From contig OY992840.1 of NCBI GenBank assembly GCA_963921425.1, positions 13,146,501 to 13,210,500 on the forward strand: a stretch of 64,000 nucleotides of DNA. Reading direction: 5' to 3'. Below the pieces are notes generated by a model that was not told where the DNA came from, made no database searches, and was given only the letters and a program-made list of their open reading frames with translations. Position numbers and translations under genes: made by a program. Origin of the DNA: Dryas octopetala (Eukaryota; Streptophyta; Magnoliopsida; Rosales; Rosaceae). This document shows positions 1 through 12,398 of the stretch, one piece after another. The number at the start of each line of letters is the position of its first letter. Position 1 is the stretch's first letter.

Positions 1-2755
1 GTGGGCCTTTCGACCATCTCATTATGAGAAATGCCTGTAAAAAAACTCAGGCATGAAACAACGACTGAGTCTGCTATGCATAATAATATATGCATGCGAA
101 AGGTTAAGGGAATGTTTGGTTGAGAGTTCATTTTTCCAAGCTGCATTTTTGGATTTGGATTCCATTTGGAGAAGAAGTGCAACGTGTTATCCCTTTGTTG
201 TACTTGTTATAATTAAGTGCAAAAAAGTGTAATGGGATGGTTATGTTAAGGAGTCAAGCACAATTAAATAACGTATGAGATTGTTTAACAAAAGAAAAAA
301 CATTTATGTAATTATCAACAATTCATTCATTTGTAATCAGAAGCTCTAATTGGGTGGTAATTGATGTGCTAAATAAAATAAGATGTGAATTAAACTAGAA
401 GACGAATGATCAGCAACATAATTGTATATATGCTTGGAATGCAAGAATTAATTTTATCATATTTTCTTTTCGAATGCTAATGATATATAAGTGCTCTTCT
501 GAGATTGATGTCATGAAAATATTACGTGGAGGTACGTGTCATACTTTGGAGTGACCGAGTTTTAGCCTGAGCAATATCATCTATCTATCTCTCATTAATT
601 GGTTGATTACTAATACTACAACACATTCACCTTTAAAATATAGGACTACGACATCATTAGACCCGAAATTGCAGCAGTTGCATGTACGGTTTCATTGAGT
701 TGATCCCGATTTCAAAGTATACTTATATATATATATATATTTTTCACAAGTTATATTCTTTCGTTAGTTGTCACACAAACTTATTTAAATGTGAATTTAG
801 ACCACACATTTAGTCAAGAGTCAATAACTTAATTAATTATCTAAACTCATTAGACAAAACATTTAAAATGAACCCCTGAAATTTTGGACACCGATGCATT
901 TGAACACTCAATATTTGAGCATTTGAATGCTCTACTAAAAATTGAGACTCAAAATCTTTGTTGCATGTCATGTTCTATGACTTTCCTTCTTTCATACGAG
1001 GTAGAGCATAATGAGGGATTTGAACCCTCAACCTTAGCTGGTAAAAATCATCTGGCGAAAACGTCACAAGCGTAATACGTGTTTGGATTCCAAACTTTTG
1101 TTTTTTGAAGTACTCTATATACTAGATTCGATCAGGTGCGAACATGCGAACGTACGAATGTGCGCACCTGCCACCAAGCACTCACCGCTGCTTTCACCGC
1201 CGAGTTTTGAGGGTAAATTCTCATCTTTTCACCCCATCTTCTCATGGGTATAGAATGAGCTTGGTGAAGGCATTATGTTAGAGTTTAGCTCGAGGATTCT
1301 GCCCAAAATCTTAGAGGTAAACCATAACATAAACACTGTTAAACCAGTATCGAGCGCTCGATATGTAGCTGCAAATTTTGCACTATCAAGCGCTCGGCGA
1401 CCACCGCCGAGAGCTTAGCGTCAGATACAAACGTACAGACGTTCGCACTTGAATGAGCCTGCTCTATATTTATACACACACATATATATTCTTTTATGAG
1501 ACAATTAATATATTATGTTCAGATTATCAATCTAGGCTTGATGATAATGTCGTGACGTTAATTATCAACCTTCCATTAGACAAAAGCCAGCAAGCTCATC
1601 TCTTTTGCGTAGTTAACTTCATTAATGCCATAGAATTAGCAAGTACTATCAGTAAATGCCACCGTTTAATTTGGTGGTATACATATATATATATTATTAT
1701 TTTTTTTTTTTCAAGTCTGATGTTAGAGAGTCATTTTTTGAAAGTGATGGGTTTTTGTTAAGTCGGCGTTGAAGGAAATGTAAAATTAGTAATTATGCTG
1801 TCAAGTCGCTTTTTCATACCTGCATTAATTTTATGCACATATAGTCATATGCCATTCCCGGCCAAAAAAAAAAAAAAGTCATATACGATCCATTTTGGGT
1901 TCAAATTTATGACAAATCTATCAAAGAGAAGGCTTTTATTATGTCTATGGATCATTTTAGTAACAATATATAAAGGGTATTAAAGTTACAGAACTATTTT
2001 ACTCTATGACATGATTTCATACAGATCATTGTATAGAGTATAAATTTATAAGAAAAACTGTAAATAAGTTATTGCTCACTCATACAGTCATACATGATGA
2101 CTTGTAATTTTAGTGATAGAGAGTATTTCGGACTTTTTTCTCTTTAACCTCATTTGTTTGGTGAAAACGATAAAAAAGCTCGCTCACACAGAAATAAAAA
2201 AATAATTCAAAATTTAATTAAAGACAATATGATCATGTCCTAGATGACCTAGAATAAGCCTGGTTTTTTTTGGGCCAACTAGACTAAGCATGGTTAATTT
2301 TTATATAAAGCAAGACTTCATAGGTGATCACAAGATGCATTACTGTGTGCTGTAGCATATAAATGATCAGAATCCTCTTTTTAAGTGGTCAAATGCCTTT
2401 TTAATTCCCAGACATTATAACTCCATACATCAATTCCTAGCTATATAATTAGACTCTGATCTCTATACATTGAGCTACAGAAATGGGTACTATGTGACCC
2501 ATGTGGCAAGTAGCACTACCAACAGGCCTTGCCATATTCATATCCCTTGGATTGAATGCTGAGTCATCATTTTAGATGCTTCATGCATAAAGGGTTTGTA
2601 CATGAACAATTGAACATGCATGATGATATGTACAGATATAGAAATTATTGGAGTCTGGTTGTCTCTCAAGTGATCGATATGTATTATTCGTCAGTAAACC
2701 CATAACAACTTGGACATGTTCATAGGCATAGCATAGACTAGCTCTTACTTGTACC
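1..2755. other. Gene-free stretch left of the hAT element
   Basis: I see no coding region here. The DNA is AT-rich with scattered stops in all frames. A short GC-richer patch at about 1134-1451 is bounded by imperfect inverted ends (a GTGCGAAC core on the left, its complement on the right) and contains CGAGCGCTCG-like words; it may be a decayed MITE. Small ORFs at 884-1075, 1453-1761 and 1795-1983 have no recognisable domain and low-complexity composition. Confidence 0.6.
1134..1451. repeat. Possible decayed MITE with imperfect inverted ends
   Basis: The left end reads AGGTGCGAACATGCGAACG and the right end is close to its reverse complement, ending GTTCGCACTT. The interior has the words CGAGCGCTCG and CCGCCGAGAGC. 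Similar words (a stretch resembling AGCTGCAAA followed by ATCAAG.GCTCG) recur at about 27.88-27.95 kb, and a weaker match lies near 40.15 kb, so this may be one dispersed family. No clear target duplication was found, so the borders are uncertain. Confidence 0.3.
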
Positions 2756-3854
2756 TAGGGGTGGGCACTAAGATCGAAAATACCGAAACCATACCATTCC
2801 GTGTCATTTCGTATCGTTTGGTATCATCTGGTTTTTTTTTTTTTTTTTAATCCCGTACCATACCAATCTCAAACGGAATAAGATCGGTCCTGAATGTTCA
2901 ATACCGAGATGGTCTCGTCCCGTACCGATTAATTAAAATTTAATTATTTAATTTAATGGGCCCAAATATCACTAAGCCCAGTTCATTTTTTAATTTGGAT
3001 TTAGAAGATGAACCTTGTCTTAGAGAACTTGAATTTTATGAAAGTGTTGAAGCATGTAATGTTTTGTTTATTATCTTAAACTTTACTTGGTTTTCTTTGC
3101 AAGTTTCATGGACTAAGTTACTAATTGTTATGAATTATTTTGTGTAGAATATGCAAGTACTACCATTAATGCCACTTGTAGTTTAAAGAGTTCAAATCCA
3201 AAAGCAAAGGGAAAGTAATTTGGATTTCAATTACTTATGAGTTTGAGATGTAATAAGCCATAAGGCTTAATTATGATTGTTGTGTTTGTGATGTAATAAG
3301 CCATATGCTTAATTATGTTTTTCAATTTTTTTTAGTTTGGGATGTAATAAGTCATAAGAATTAATTATGTTTTTTAGTTTGGATTTGGTAAATAAGCTAT
3401 GAGGCTTAATTGTGATTTACTGATTTATGAGTTTATGTTTGAACTTTAAAACTTTGAATATTTGAATTGTTGAAGTTTATGTTGTATAATTGTATTGTTG
3501 TTTATTTGAATTGTTGAATTGTTGAAGTCTTGAAGATGAATTTTCAATCTTGAATAAAAACAGGTTATTACTTGAATTTTTGTTCCGTTTGCATAGTTGA
3601 ATAAAATAAGTTATGTTTACATGTTATTATTTAAAGATGAATCTTGAATAAAAATTGAATAATTGAATTTTTATTATTTTTCAGTCTGGGATTGGAATGG
3701 TATCGAACCAGTTTGGTACGAAACGAGATGGTACCAAAATTCTCATCTCATCCCGTACTAATCCCGAACTTAAATCATGAGATGAGAACGAGATAAGATA
3801 AGTCTCGTCCCCCCCCACCCCCCACTCAATCCCGTGCCCACCCCTACTTGTACC
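2748..3854. mobile_element. Non-autonomous hAT-type transposon with exact 8-bp target duplication
   Basis: The element runs 2756-3846 (1091 bp). Its ends are TAGGGGTGGGCAC and the exact reverse complement GTGCCCACCCCTA, a 13-bp terminal inverted repeat. It is flanked on both sides by the identical octamer CTTGTACC (2748-2755 and 3847-3854), which is the target-site length of hAT elements. The subterminal parts hold further inverted words (GGTACCA/TGGTATCG types). The middle (about 3235-3420) has four degraded direct copies of a unit containing GTAATAAGCCATAAGGCTTA. No transposase domain was recognised; a 63-codon ORF near 2956 is of unknown meaning. The exact duplication suggests fairly recent insertion. 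Confidence 0.88.
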
Positions 3855-4779
3855 AACCCAAAATTGTTAGCTTTGCAACTGTGCACTAAAAGTCTAAAAC
3901 GTACCATTGATCTAGAAACACATGTAGTTGCAGATTTGTGGATCCACAAATCAAAAACTTCATTTCCACACACATATTTGGTCTATTAAATATGACCCAT
4001 TGAATAGTTATATATGACTCCGACCAAAAAAAAAAAAAGTTATATAATGTAATACACCTAGTTTAAAACAAAACAAACTCAAAAATTCAAAATGGATTTT
4101 GTTGTAAGCTGCATGTTTGTCCTTTTTTCCGTACAGTGCTTATGCTATAACAAACATTATTTATCTTTTTTGTTCACTTTATTTTCCCCAGAAAAGAACA
4201 AGCCAAACTCAAACTTAATCCATGGCTGTCCCAAAGGACAAACAACTTACAAGGATAAGTGAAGGGTAATCAAGCTTAATCCAAGGTTTAGCTCCTGTCA
4301 CTTCAAAGTGAATATTTTTATAATTTTCATGTATTTACCGCGAGGATGTGTAATAAGCTAAAAATGAGGAGAAGATTTAAGACAAACACATCTAATTTGA
4401 TAACGAAGAATATATATTCTAATAGTGAAAAATGAATCAGTTAACGTTTACAAGTAAAAAGATGTTTTCATCATATGCAAGGTTTGTACTGTAGAATTTT
4501 CGAAACAGGAGTGTTAATATATATCTGAGTTAAGTGAAATTTGGCTAGCTAGCTAATTGAATGAATTGATCTGACTTGGCCGTGTTTTCCGGTCAGAAAA
4601 GAGAATTAAAGCCTAGACCAAAAGAGATATGTGTATCCAAAGCCACCCTCAAAGTTTCATTTTAAATTCTACAAAATTAACCATATTAAATTACTAAATC
4701 TGCAGACAAAAATTATTCCCATTCGGGAGTTTAGAATAAAATACTTTAAAATGAATAAGAAAGAATATAATTAGTATAT
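3855..4779. other. Intergenic, upstream of the Dof gene
   Basis: No coding sequence is seen. This is AT-rich DNA that should contain the distal promoter of the Dof gene. No clear cis-element cluster stood out. Confidence 0.5.
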
Positions 4780-4787
4780 TATATAAA
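4780..4787 (+). promoter_or_regulatory. Probable TATA box of the Dof gene
   Basis: The sequence TATATAAA-like (TTATATAAAT) lies about 220 bp before the start codon, and a CT-rich leader (CT repeat at 4802-4820) follows 15-35 bp downstream. TATA box followed by a pyrimidine-rich start region is the usual plant core-promoter layout. Assignment is by position only. Confidence 0.4.
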
Positions 4788-4801
4788 TTAAACAAAGCAA
4801 C

Positions 4802-4820
4802 CTCTCTCTCTCTCTCTCTC
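4802..4820 (+). repeat. (CT)n in Dof gene leader
   Basis: About nine CT units lie just after the probable TATA box. CT-rich tracts near start sites are common in plant 5' leaders. It may be part of the core promoter or of the untranslated leader. Confidence 0.7.
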
Positions 4821-5006
4821 ATACACCCAACACATAAAGCAAGGGCCATACATACACAGAACGTCCACACACAAACCCCCTCAAAAACATTCTTTTTTCT
4901 TTCCAGCTTTTGTAGCCAGTCTCAAGAAAAAGTGAATTTTTCTCTCTTTTTGAGGATAACAGTTTCTTCAGCTTTGCTCATCTTGTACTACTCCAGTTGA
5001 TCAGCC

Positions 5007-5180
5007 ATGGACACTGCTCAATGGCCACAGGTATAGGGAGAAACATATTCATCATCAACAACTCTTTCTTCTTCTCTTTTCTTCCTGAATAATTTAGACC
5101 ATATACTACAAGAGAGTATGGGCTTTTTCTTCTTAATGAATTATGCATGGTCTTAATTTGGTTCCTCTCTTTTATTTGTA

Positions 5181-5253
<73 letters not shown>

Positions 5254-6528
5254 GGCCATGTTCATAAGGGTAGTGCAATAAGTCCCCACTCAAATGGCAT
5301 GGGATTTAGTTTTTATCAGTTCTTTCATCAAAACATGTGTTTCTTCACTTTATCTTTTGCTTAGGTGATAAAGGCAAAAAAGACTCCAATTTTCTTTTGT
5401 TTTCTGATCTCTCTTTTCTTTTTCATGTTGGCTGATGATATACAATTTTGAAAAAGTACTGTAAAAAAGCAGCTGCTGCTGCTCACTTGTTTTGTTTTGT
5501 TTGTCTTTCAGCTCTCTTCTCTAAATTCATAGTATTCTCCACCCTCTTTTCTTTGTTTGATCTGAAGAAATTAATTATGGTTTCTTTCTCTTGGCTTTTT
5601 TATTTTTTATTTTTAGGGGATTGTGGTGAAACCCATAGATGAGATAGTGACAAATCCATGCCCTAAGCCTTCAGCAGCAGCCAATAATTTAGAGAGGAAG
5701 GCAAGGCCTCAGAAAGAACAAGCCATAAACTGTCCAAGGTGCAACTCAACCAACACCAAGTTCTGTTACTACAACAACTACAGCCTCACACAACCCAGGT
5801 ACTTCTGCAAGACTTGCAGGAGGTATTGGACTGAAGGTGGGTCCCTCAGGAACATCCCAGTTGGAGGGGGATCAAGGAAGAACAAGAGGTCTTCTAATTC
5901 CTCATCTTCTTCTAACAACTCTTCTTCATCATCAAAGGCTAGGCTTCCTGATCTGATACAGCCCCATCAAGGCCAAACCCCAAAGATCAATATCAATCAA
6001 GGCCAGGATCTAAACCTGACTTTCCCAACAACCCATCATCATCATCAAGATTTCAGGAACATCTCTGATCACTTTCAAGTACCTGCCAACATTGAACTTA
6101 ACAGCAACAAGAACCACATTTCTGCTAATTCTTCCTCATCTTCTAATACTACTACAACAACATCCCACCTCTCAGCTTTGGAGCTTCTCACTGGACTCAC
6201 TTCAAGGGGCTTGAATTCCTTCATGCCTATGCCATCATCCTCAGTACCAGATCCCAACAACAGTAGTACTACTGTATATACATCTGGGTTCAATCCTATG
6301 CAGGAATTCAAGCCAACCCTTAATTTTTCACTGGATGGGCTTGGAAGTGGGTATGGTAGTCTGCAAGGTGTCCATCATCAAGAGAGCAGTGGGAGGCTTT
6401 TGTTTCCATTTGAAGACTTGAAACAAGTGTCAAGCAATACTACTGCTGAAGGAACTGAGCAGCAGAACAAGGAGCATGGGGACTCAACTGGGTATTGGAC
6501 TGGAATGTTAGGAGGAGGATCATGGTAA
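5007..6528 (+). CDS. DOF4.6: Dof zinc-finger transcription factor, DOF4.6-like
   Basis: This is a plant-specific nuclear transcription factor that binds AAAG cores through a single C2-C2 zinc finger. There are two exons: 5007-5030 (MDTAQWPQ) and 5617-6528, joined by a 586-bp GT-AG intron; the protein is 311 residues. The Dof finger spans about residues 45-100 with cysteines at 47, 50, 72 and 75 (CX2CX21CX2C), followed by [12 protein letters not shown] and the basic [10 protein letters not shown]. The N-terminal [13 protein letters not shown] motif and [10 protein letters not shown] are typical of the DOF4.6 / DAG-related vascular group, which is why I chose the short first exon. The rest is rich in Ser/Asn with His and Asn runs, and ends with [12 protein letters not shown], a conserved C-terminal motif of this group. 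Residue 74 is Thr where Gly or Ala is more usual (CKTC). The exon-2 reading frame has no ATG before the finger, which supports the upstream tiny exon. Confidence 0.93.
5184..5249. repeat. (GA)33 microsatellite in Dof intron 1
   Basis: An uninterrupted GA run of about 66 bp lies 154 bp into the only intron of the Dof gene. Length is likely to vary between alleles. GA tracts can bind BPC/BBR GAGA factors, so a regulatory role is possible but not shown. Confidence 0.95.
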
Positions 6529-9117
6529 ATTAAGCAAGCAGATGATCAAAAACAATCATGGTCTTCTTCTTTTTCTTATGTTCTTCTTTTTGGTGCTGAT
6601 TTTAAACTCCTTTATTAATCTCTCTCATGCTGGGTGATGACTTGGTTTGGATTTCTTCATAACTAACAGATAGGGGATACATGGGTTTCTTAATTTATCA
6701 TGATCACTTTGCTTTTTTTTTTTGTCTTGGGATATTATCTTTATTTACTCTTTGAAGTACATGGTGGGTTAATTTTTGAAGCTTATTTTAGATTGGCTTC
6801 AGAAACAAAGGGTGATTTATTGGGATACTTTGTGGAGGATAAAAGTGATGATGATCAAGACCAGCCCAGATTTTTTTAGGGTGTAGCAAGTAGTAGAAGA
6901 GGCATGCACTTGTATTAATGTGCCCTTTATTTCATGTAATTTCTTCTATCAGTAGTAGTAGTGCTAGAAAGCAAAGGGCAGCCCACTGTAATGTGTGTCA
7001 TTGGTTGGCTTGGTACAATAAATAAATGTATAATGTGCAACTCTGTATGGATCATGTGGATGTTAAATAGCTACCTAGCTAGCTCTTCTTTAATGTGGCA
7101 CACTCAAAGTCATACATACTCAATTGGTTTGCAGTGGATGCCTTGGAATTTGTTAATTTAATTCCATGCATCTCTATCTCCAATTCTGTTCTATCTGATG
7201 TCCTTTTAGCAGGATTTTAGTTTAAGGCCTTATTCAGAACGGAGATTCTTCTAGCCATTACAGAAAGATATATAAATATGATCTCCATGAAGCAAGTGGG
7301 GGAGGTGGGGGGAGCTATTGAGCTAGCTAGAGATGATGATCATGAGATCTCAGCCAGGTAAGAACTCTGATCCCTTCCACATGACTTTGTAATAATAAAG
7401 AATAAGTCTTGATGATCATCAAAAAAGCAGCAGCTCCATGTTTAATTTAGAACCACTAAAACCTGCCTCAACCAAAAAGCTCACCTACTGATGAGATCAT
7501 ATCCAAAAACAGTTTTGAAGACTCACCCACAAATCCACAATGCCCCCATTTCCTTGAATGATCATTGCTTCCATGCCACCCCTTCCTTTTTCATTTTCAT
7601 TTTTATTTTTAGTTTTTATTTCTCCAATTGAGAAAGATCTGACAAACCCTTCTTTCTTTGGTCTTGGGTTGGGACCCACAAACATTCCCCTTGGCAAGTG
7701 TGCTAAAGAAAGAATAATACACCCCACTAAGTTGATCCATCCAGATCTGGACTCCCAACTTTTAAATTAATTTTATATATGCTTTTTTGTTCCTTGCTGT
7801 AAGCCACTTAGTATATGTGTGCATAATAACCTAGCAAGTGTTAGATATACCACCCCCCCTATCATGGAGGTCTTTTTCCAGCCAAATTTTAACGGTATAT
7901 TTTATATGAAACCTCTTAATTCTTAAATTGTTACTACTTGAGTACTTGGCCTTCTCTGAGGGCTGTTTGGGAATTCCACAATGTCAAGCCATCCATGAGC
8001 CATATGTCCACAGTACTTATTTCACACACCATGCACTTTAGTCCAAGTTGACAATGACAAACCATATTCCTTGAACACCAAGCACAGCTTCATAAAAACT
8101 ATGGGTCATGCCAGCTATTTATAGAAAAAGAAGATCAATTGAAAAGTAGAGAAAAGATGAAAACTGGATCTGAATGGTTGTTGCCGGTTATGTTGTGTTG
8201 TCCTTGGCTTCTTCTGGTTGTGCTTTAGTGCTTAGGCTTTTCAGTGAACAGATTAAAGGCAGGTGTCCCCAATTTATAGCATACCCTTTCTTCAGTAAAA
8301 ACCATCAAATTAAGTATCCTGGTGTGTTTTGTCAATGCGTGAAATACCTGCCTGCAATCCAGATTCTTTCTTGTTTTTTTTTCCCTTCCAAACTTTACAC
8401 CCCAAATGAAAATTCGTAAGTCATACAAACATTTCTAACTTTCAAATTTTTCGTATGACGTACATATCCTCCACGTTGTCGCTATGGGAGTTAAAAGAAT
8501 CTGTAAGTTTAAACCTCACTAAAGAAAGTAATACTTGCTCATTCATAGCCCTCGTATAATCATAGGGCAGTCTTTCACTCATTTGCCTTTGTAACTGAGA
8601 AAAAACAAATCAAATCAAATCGACTGCATGGTTTATAATTATGCACACTTAATTGGTACCAAAATAACACGTACATTTGAATAGGGAGAAAGGGAAAAAT
8701 GTTATTATTCGACAAATGTGGCCAGACATTATCCACAGATTAATTCTTTGTCTAAAGTAAAGATGACTTGCTCCACGTGGTAGAAATTAGAATTAACCTT
8801 TGGCTCTGCTCTAGAGGAGTTGGGTACCCTTAATTACATATGAGATCCCAAATTCAATTTCTCTTTCCTTTTTTTGGTGGAAAAATTCAAATTCTCTTTC
8901 CAAATGTCGTCAAGCATGTTACAAGACCTAGGATGGGAATTGGGCTTATAAGTCTGCCTACAAAGCCTGACAAGGTACTAGCCCAAACCAATTAAGTGGG
9001 CCAACCTTGCAGAGCTACAGAGACGAGACTCAGGATCTCACTTTTAATTACATTTCGACCTACTTCCCATCCCAGGAACATTGCTCATTAGGAGGCATAG
9101 GGACCAACCATATTTAG

Positions 9118-9152
<35 letters not shown>

Positions 9153-9463
9153 CCTAGGATTTTAAGATAATGCAATCATGAGGCAATGAAAGGGATATTC
9201 TTCTATCTGGAAATGAATAACAATGAATGAGTGATGAAATTCAACAAAATTCTCTCTTACAATGAGAAAAACAAATTGCAGACATTTCCCCATTCGTTTA
9301 GTATGTAACAAAGAGCAGGAGGGGTAAAAATTTCACTTCATCCAGAAGAATAATACAGTGTGTTTCCAGTTTCAACATCCCCCACAGGGATTTTTACCAG
9401 TAAATTGGAATGCCAATATGATTAGACGAAGAAAACTGAAGTCAAACTTTGACCTTATGGAAG
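6529..9463. other. Intergenic between the Dof and ORMDL genes
   Basis: It begins with the Dof 3' untranslated region, probably ending before 7.0 kb. The rest holds no recognisable gene. An (AT)16 run lies at 9120-9151. The ORF at 7497-7727 and its antisense partner at 7558-7770 have no domain and no family resemblance. Confidence 0.55.
9120..9151. repeat. (AT)16 microsatellite
   Basis: Uninterrupted AT dinucleotide run in intergenic DNA downstream of the ORMDL gene. Confidence 0.95.
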
Positions 9464-11326
9464 TCAGTGATCAGCATTGATTCCAAATATACGAACCTTG
9501 TGCATGTTTGGGAACTTTGCAACTACCAGCACAAAAACTGCAAGTGTGTTAAAGAACAGCATTGGATTTTGATAGTCTGTTGTGTGAGAGGCTATCAAAT
9601 ACCTGCCAAATGATGGATGGGTAAGAAAAACTTTGTATCGAGATAGCAGCATTCGATACACTAGCAGCATATGCCCAAAAAAGGGTTATTATACTCTGTC
9701 AAGTGTCTTCCTTGTCTAATAAGTCAAGTGGAATTCAATAATTCATAGATCAAAATAAGTCTTAACAAGCAAAAATTTGACATGGGTATAACAGCAAGGT
9801 TAAACCAAACTAAAGGATTATACTTTGGGTATAGTTATTCCATTTCACTCGGTAGTAAAAGTCTGTGTGTGTGAGGAGTGAGGACCATGGGCAAAATTCT
9901 ATAATTTATGAATATGTTCCAATTTTGCATTTCAAAATCCAATCTGAAAGGCTTATATGGGAAAGTTTAATGTACTTACAGCACAACAGGTACAACAGTC
10001 AGAAACTTTCTATTTCGAGTGAGTTGGTTGCCATTGTCTATCTGCTCCCACCAAGTCAACGCATTGTAGATACCCTGGTCATCAGCAAATGGTGTTCCCT
10101 TCTTCCAGTGAAAGAATTGGTAAGTAATCTGAAAGGAAATGCAAACACAATCAAAATACATGTCAATAAGTAACTAAAAGTGACATCAGGAAGACTGCAA
10201 GACATCAAATTTCTGTATAGATCAATAAGGCGGGTAGAATATTACACAACTGATTAACATCCAGCAATACATCAACTTTCACTTTTCACAAGGAACCACA
10301 TAACAGACACATTATAAACATAAAATCAGCATCAACTAATTAAAAGCAAGGTTTAACTTCAACTCAAGAGTTGTGAAAACCATATAAGGACCTCATTTAT
10401 CAACATGAAGTGTGCTAAGCAAACTGTCTGTCCATATAAAAAAATGGATCATTCCATTATACACAATGATTAGAAACATTTACAGTATAGCATCCAAAAA
10501 TTGAACCTTGTGAAACCAAACCTAATTTTCCCAATACAAAATCATTGCAACTGCCCCGCATTCCAAATTATATAATTAGTCTGTACGATTAAGTCAATAA
10601 GACATGTCTTTCATTCTTCCTCTATGTTGCCTGTGAAATCTGGTTTTTTGGGGGTTATATAATTGATGGTTGTTTATCAATTCAACCCCACCTCTACTAC
10701 AGAACAAGACACGAGAGCTTCTTCTCCTCCAAACATGTATCTAATAAAGAGAATATAATGAATTGTGGGATTCTTTGAAATTTCATCCAATCCACTAGAA
10801 ATTTGTTATCTTGTAGATAATATTCGTACCATGGTAACAGTATCAGTGATTACTTATTGAATTCTTGGTCAACTTACTATGGGATTAAGAAGCCCAGCTA
10901 CCCAGTTCGATCCAAAATGTAATATAGGATTCCAAATTGTGTGATTCATTCATGTTACTGAAATTTTCACCATTGGCATCAAACCCTAATAATTCAGATT
11001 CGCAATCCCCCCAATCCACTAAACCAAACAACAATTTTCCACATCCAGCACCACAATAACATACACATAAACACTTAGATATATATATCTAAAATTCAAC
11101 ATGAAAGTAAGCAAATTAAGAATAAAGAGGGAGAGAGAGAAGGGAATACGAGGAAATGGCAGAGGTGGACGACGGTCCAGGCGGTGCCGGGAGAGCAACC
11201 GAAGACGCAGAGGACGATAAGCCACGAGAAGAAGACCATGAGAATGTAGGTGGTCCACACGCCCGGGTACGTGAACCATTCGGTGTTCCGATTCAGATCC
11301 GTCGGTCGCACCGCCGTTACGTACAT
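9464..11326 (-). CDS. ORM: ORMDL family protein (orosomucoid-like, ER membrane)
   Basis: ORM proteins sit in the endoplasmic reticulum membrane and restrain serine palmitoyltransferase, the first step of sphingolipid synthesis. Three exons on the minus strand: 11326-11150, 10128-9980 and 9602-9464, all with GT-AG introns, giving 154 residues, about the usual plant length. The family core is complete: DLNRNTEWFTYPGVWTTY near residues 10-27, two hydrophobic segments (about 28-60), the FFHWKKGTPFADDQG loop, LTWWEQIDNG, then two more hydrophobic segments around SHTTDYQNPMLFFNTLAV, and the end PNMHKVRIFGINADH. Junction residues ITYQFFHW and VPVVLYLIAS are restored exactly by the splices. A CT-rich leader (GA tract at 11547-11594 on the plus strand) lies upstream. 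It shares orientation with the BTB gene but has its own leader, so no co-transcription is implied. Confidence 0.95.
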
Positions 11327-11544
11327 TTCCTCCTTTCAATTTTCTTTTTCTTTTTCTTTTTTTGTTTTTCGGCGATGAAATGGAGTATTAAAAATATTAA
11401 TAATAATCAATAAAAGACTATGAAATGAAGATTAAGAAATAAGAATAATGATAGTGATAATGAGGAGGAGGAGCTCATCATCACCGACATGACAAAGGGG
11501 AGGACCCCGAATATTGTATTTGTATTTGTAGTTGTGAAAGTTGC

Positions 11545-11546
<2 letters not shown>

Positions 11547-11594
<48 letters not shown>
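11547..11594. repeat. (GA)24 microsatellite upstream of ORMDL
   Basis: The run reads CT on the minus strand and lies about 220 bp upstream of the ORMDL start codon, so it is likely in the promoter or leader. Length variation here could affect transcription. Confidence 0.95.
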
Positions 11595-11597
<3 letters not shown>

Positions 11598-11689
11598 GAT
11601 TCGGGATTGGGGTTTGGTGTTAAAATTTGGGGATGATGATATGATGATGGTGATGATGAATATTGATGGTCGGTGATGAAGTTGGTGGG

Positions 11690-12398
11690 ACCCACTGAGA
11701 CTTGCTTAGTAGTATAGTTAATTAGTTATCAACTTATCATGCATTTTCTTTTCTTCTTTTTCTTTTTTAATTACCAGCGTACTACTGGTCATGGGCCTCA
11801 TGGCTAATCTCAAAATAATTTTTTATTTTTTATTATAATTGCCATTAAATTAGTTGGATATATATAGTCTTCGACTGTGAATAGAAACACTAGGTTCGAC
11901 TTGTGTATAAGAAGAGATTCTTTCATAGAAAATGCGTTATAGGGTGTATAGGACGTGTTGTTAGGATAACTATTCTTGATCCAAATAAATATAAAATAAG
12001 TAATGCTTATCTAAGGGATCAATTTTGAACATTTAATATAATGATTCAATGAATTATTAATTTCAACACTTACAAATCAATGATGATTATACATAATCGC
12101 TCCTCACAGTTACTTAAAATAAAACTAAATTTAAATAAACTAGCTTCCTTACCACCATGGTTATGGTTTCCATCTCTATCCATATTAAAAGAGAAGAATT
12201 CTATACTATCCACAAAAGTGGGATTATGGGAGGCATTACTTGTGCTGTGAGGGGGGGAGTAATGCTTGGAAGCTGCAACGAAATGAAGCCCAATCTCCAA
12301 AAAGGAGCTTTAATTATGTCAAAATACATGAATACCTCAGGTCCAATGTCCTTCCCATTTGACAAAGTAATTGTACAACACATGAGGAACAAAAACTT
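11690..12398. other. Short intergenic region and BTB gene 3' end
   Basis: AT-rich DNA between the BTB stop codon (12399) and the ORMDL promoter. The part next to 12399 should be the BTB 3' untranslated region. No other gene is seen. Confidence 0.55.

Noticed and set aside
1000..1075. tRNA-like B-box words (GATTTGAACCCTC)
   Set aside because: No cloverleaf or matching A box could be drawn, so it is not a tRNA gene; a decayed SINE or tRNA relic is possible but unsupported.
2956..3147. 63-codon ORF inside the hAT-type element as a transposase remnant
   Set aside because: It shows none of the hAT dimerisation or catalytic motifs that I can recognise.
5623..5645. Dof protein starting at GTG 5623
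   Set aside because: Plant genes start at ATG, and the upstream MDTAQWPQ exon restores a family-conserved N-terminus with good splice sites.
11019..11413. ORFs on both strands overlapping ORMDL exon 1
   Set aside because: They are other frames of a real exon whose ORMDL translation is unmistakable.
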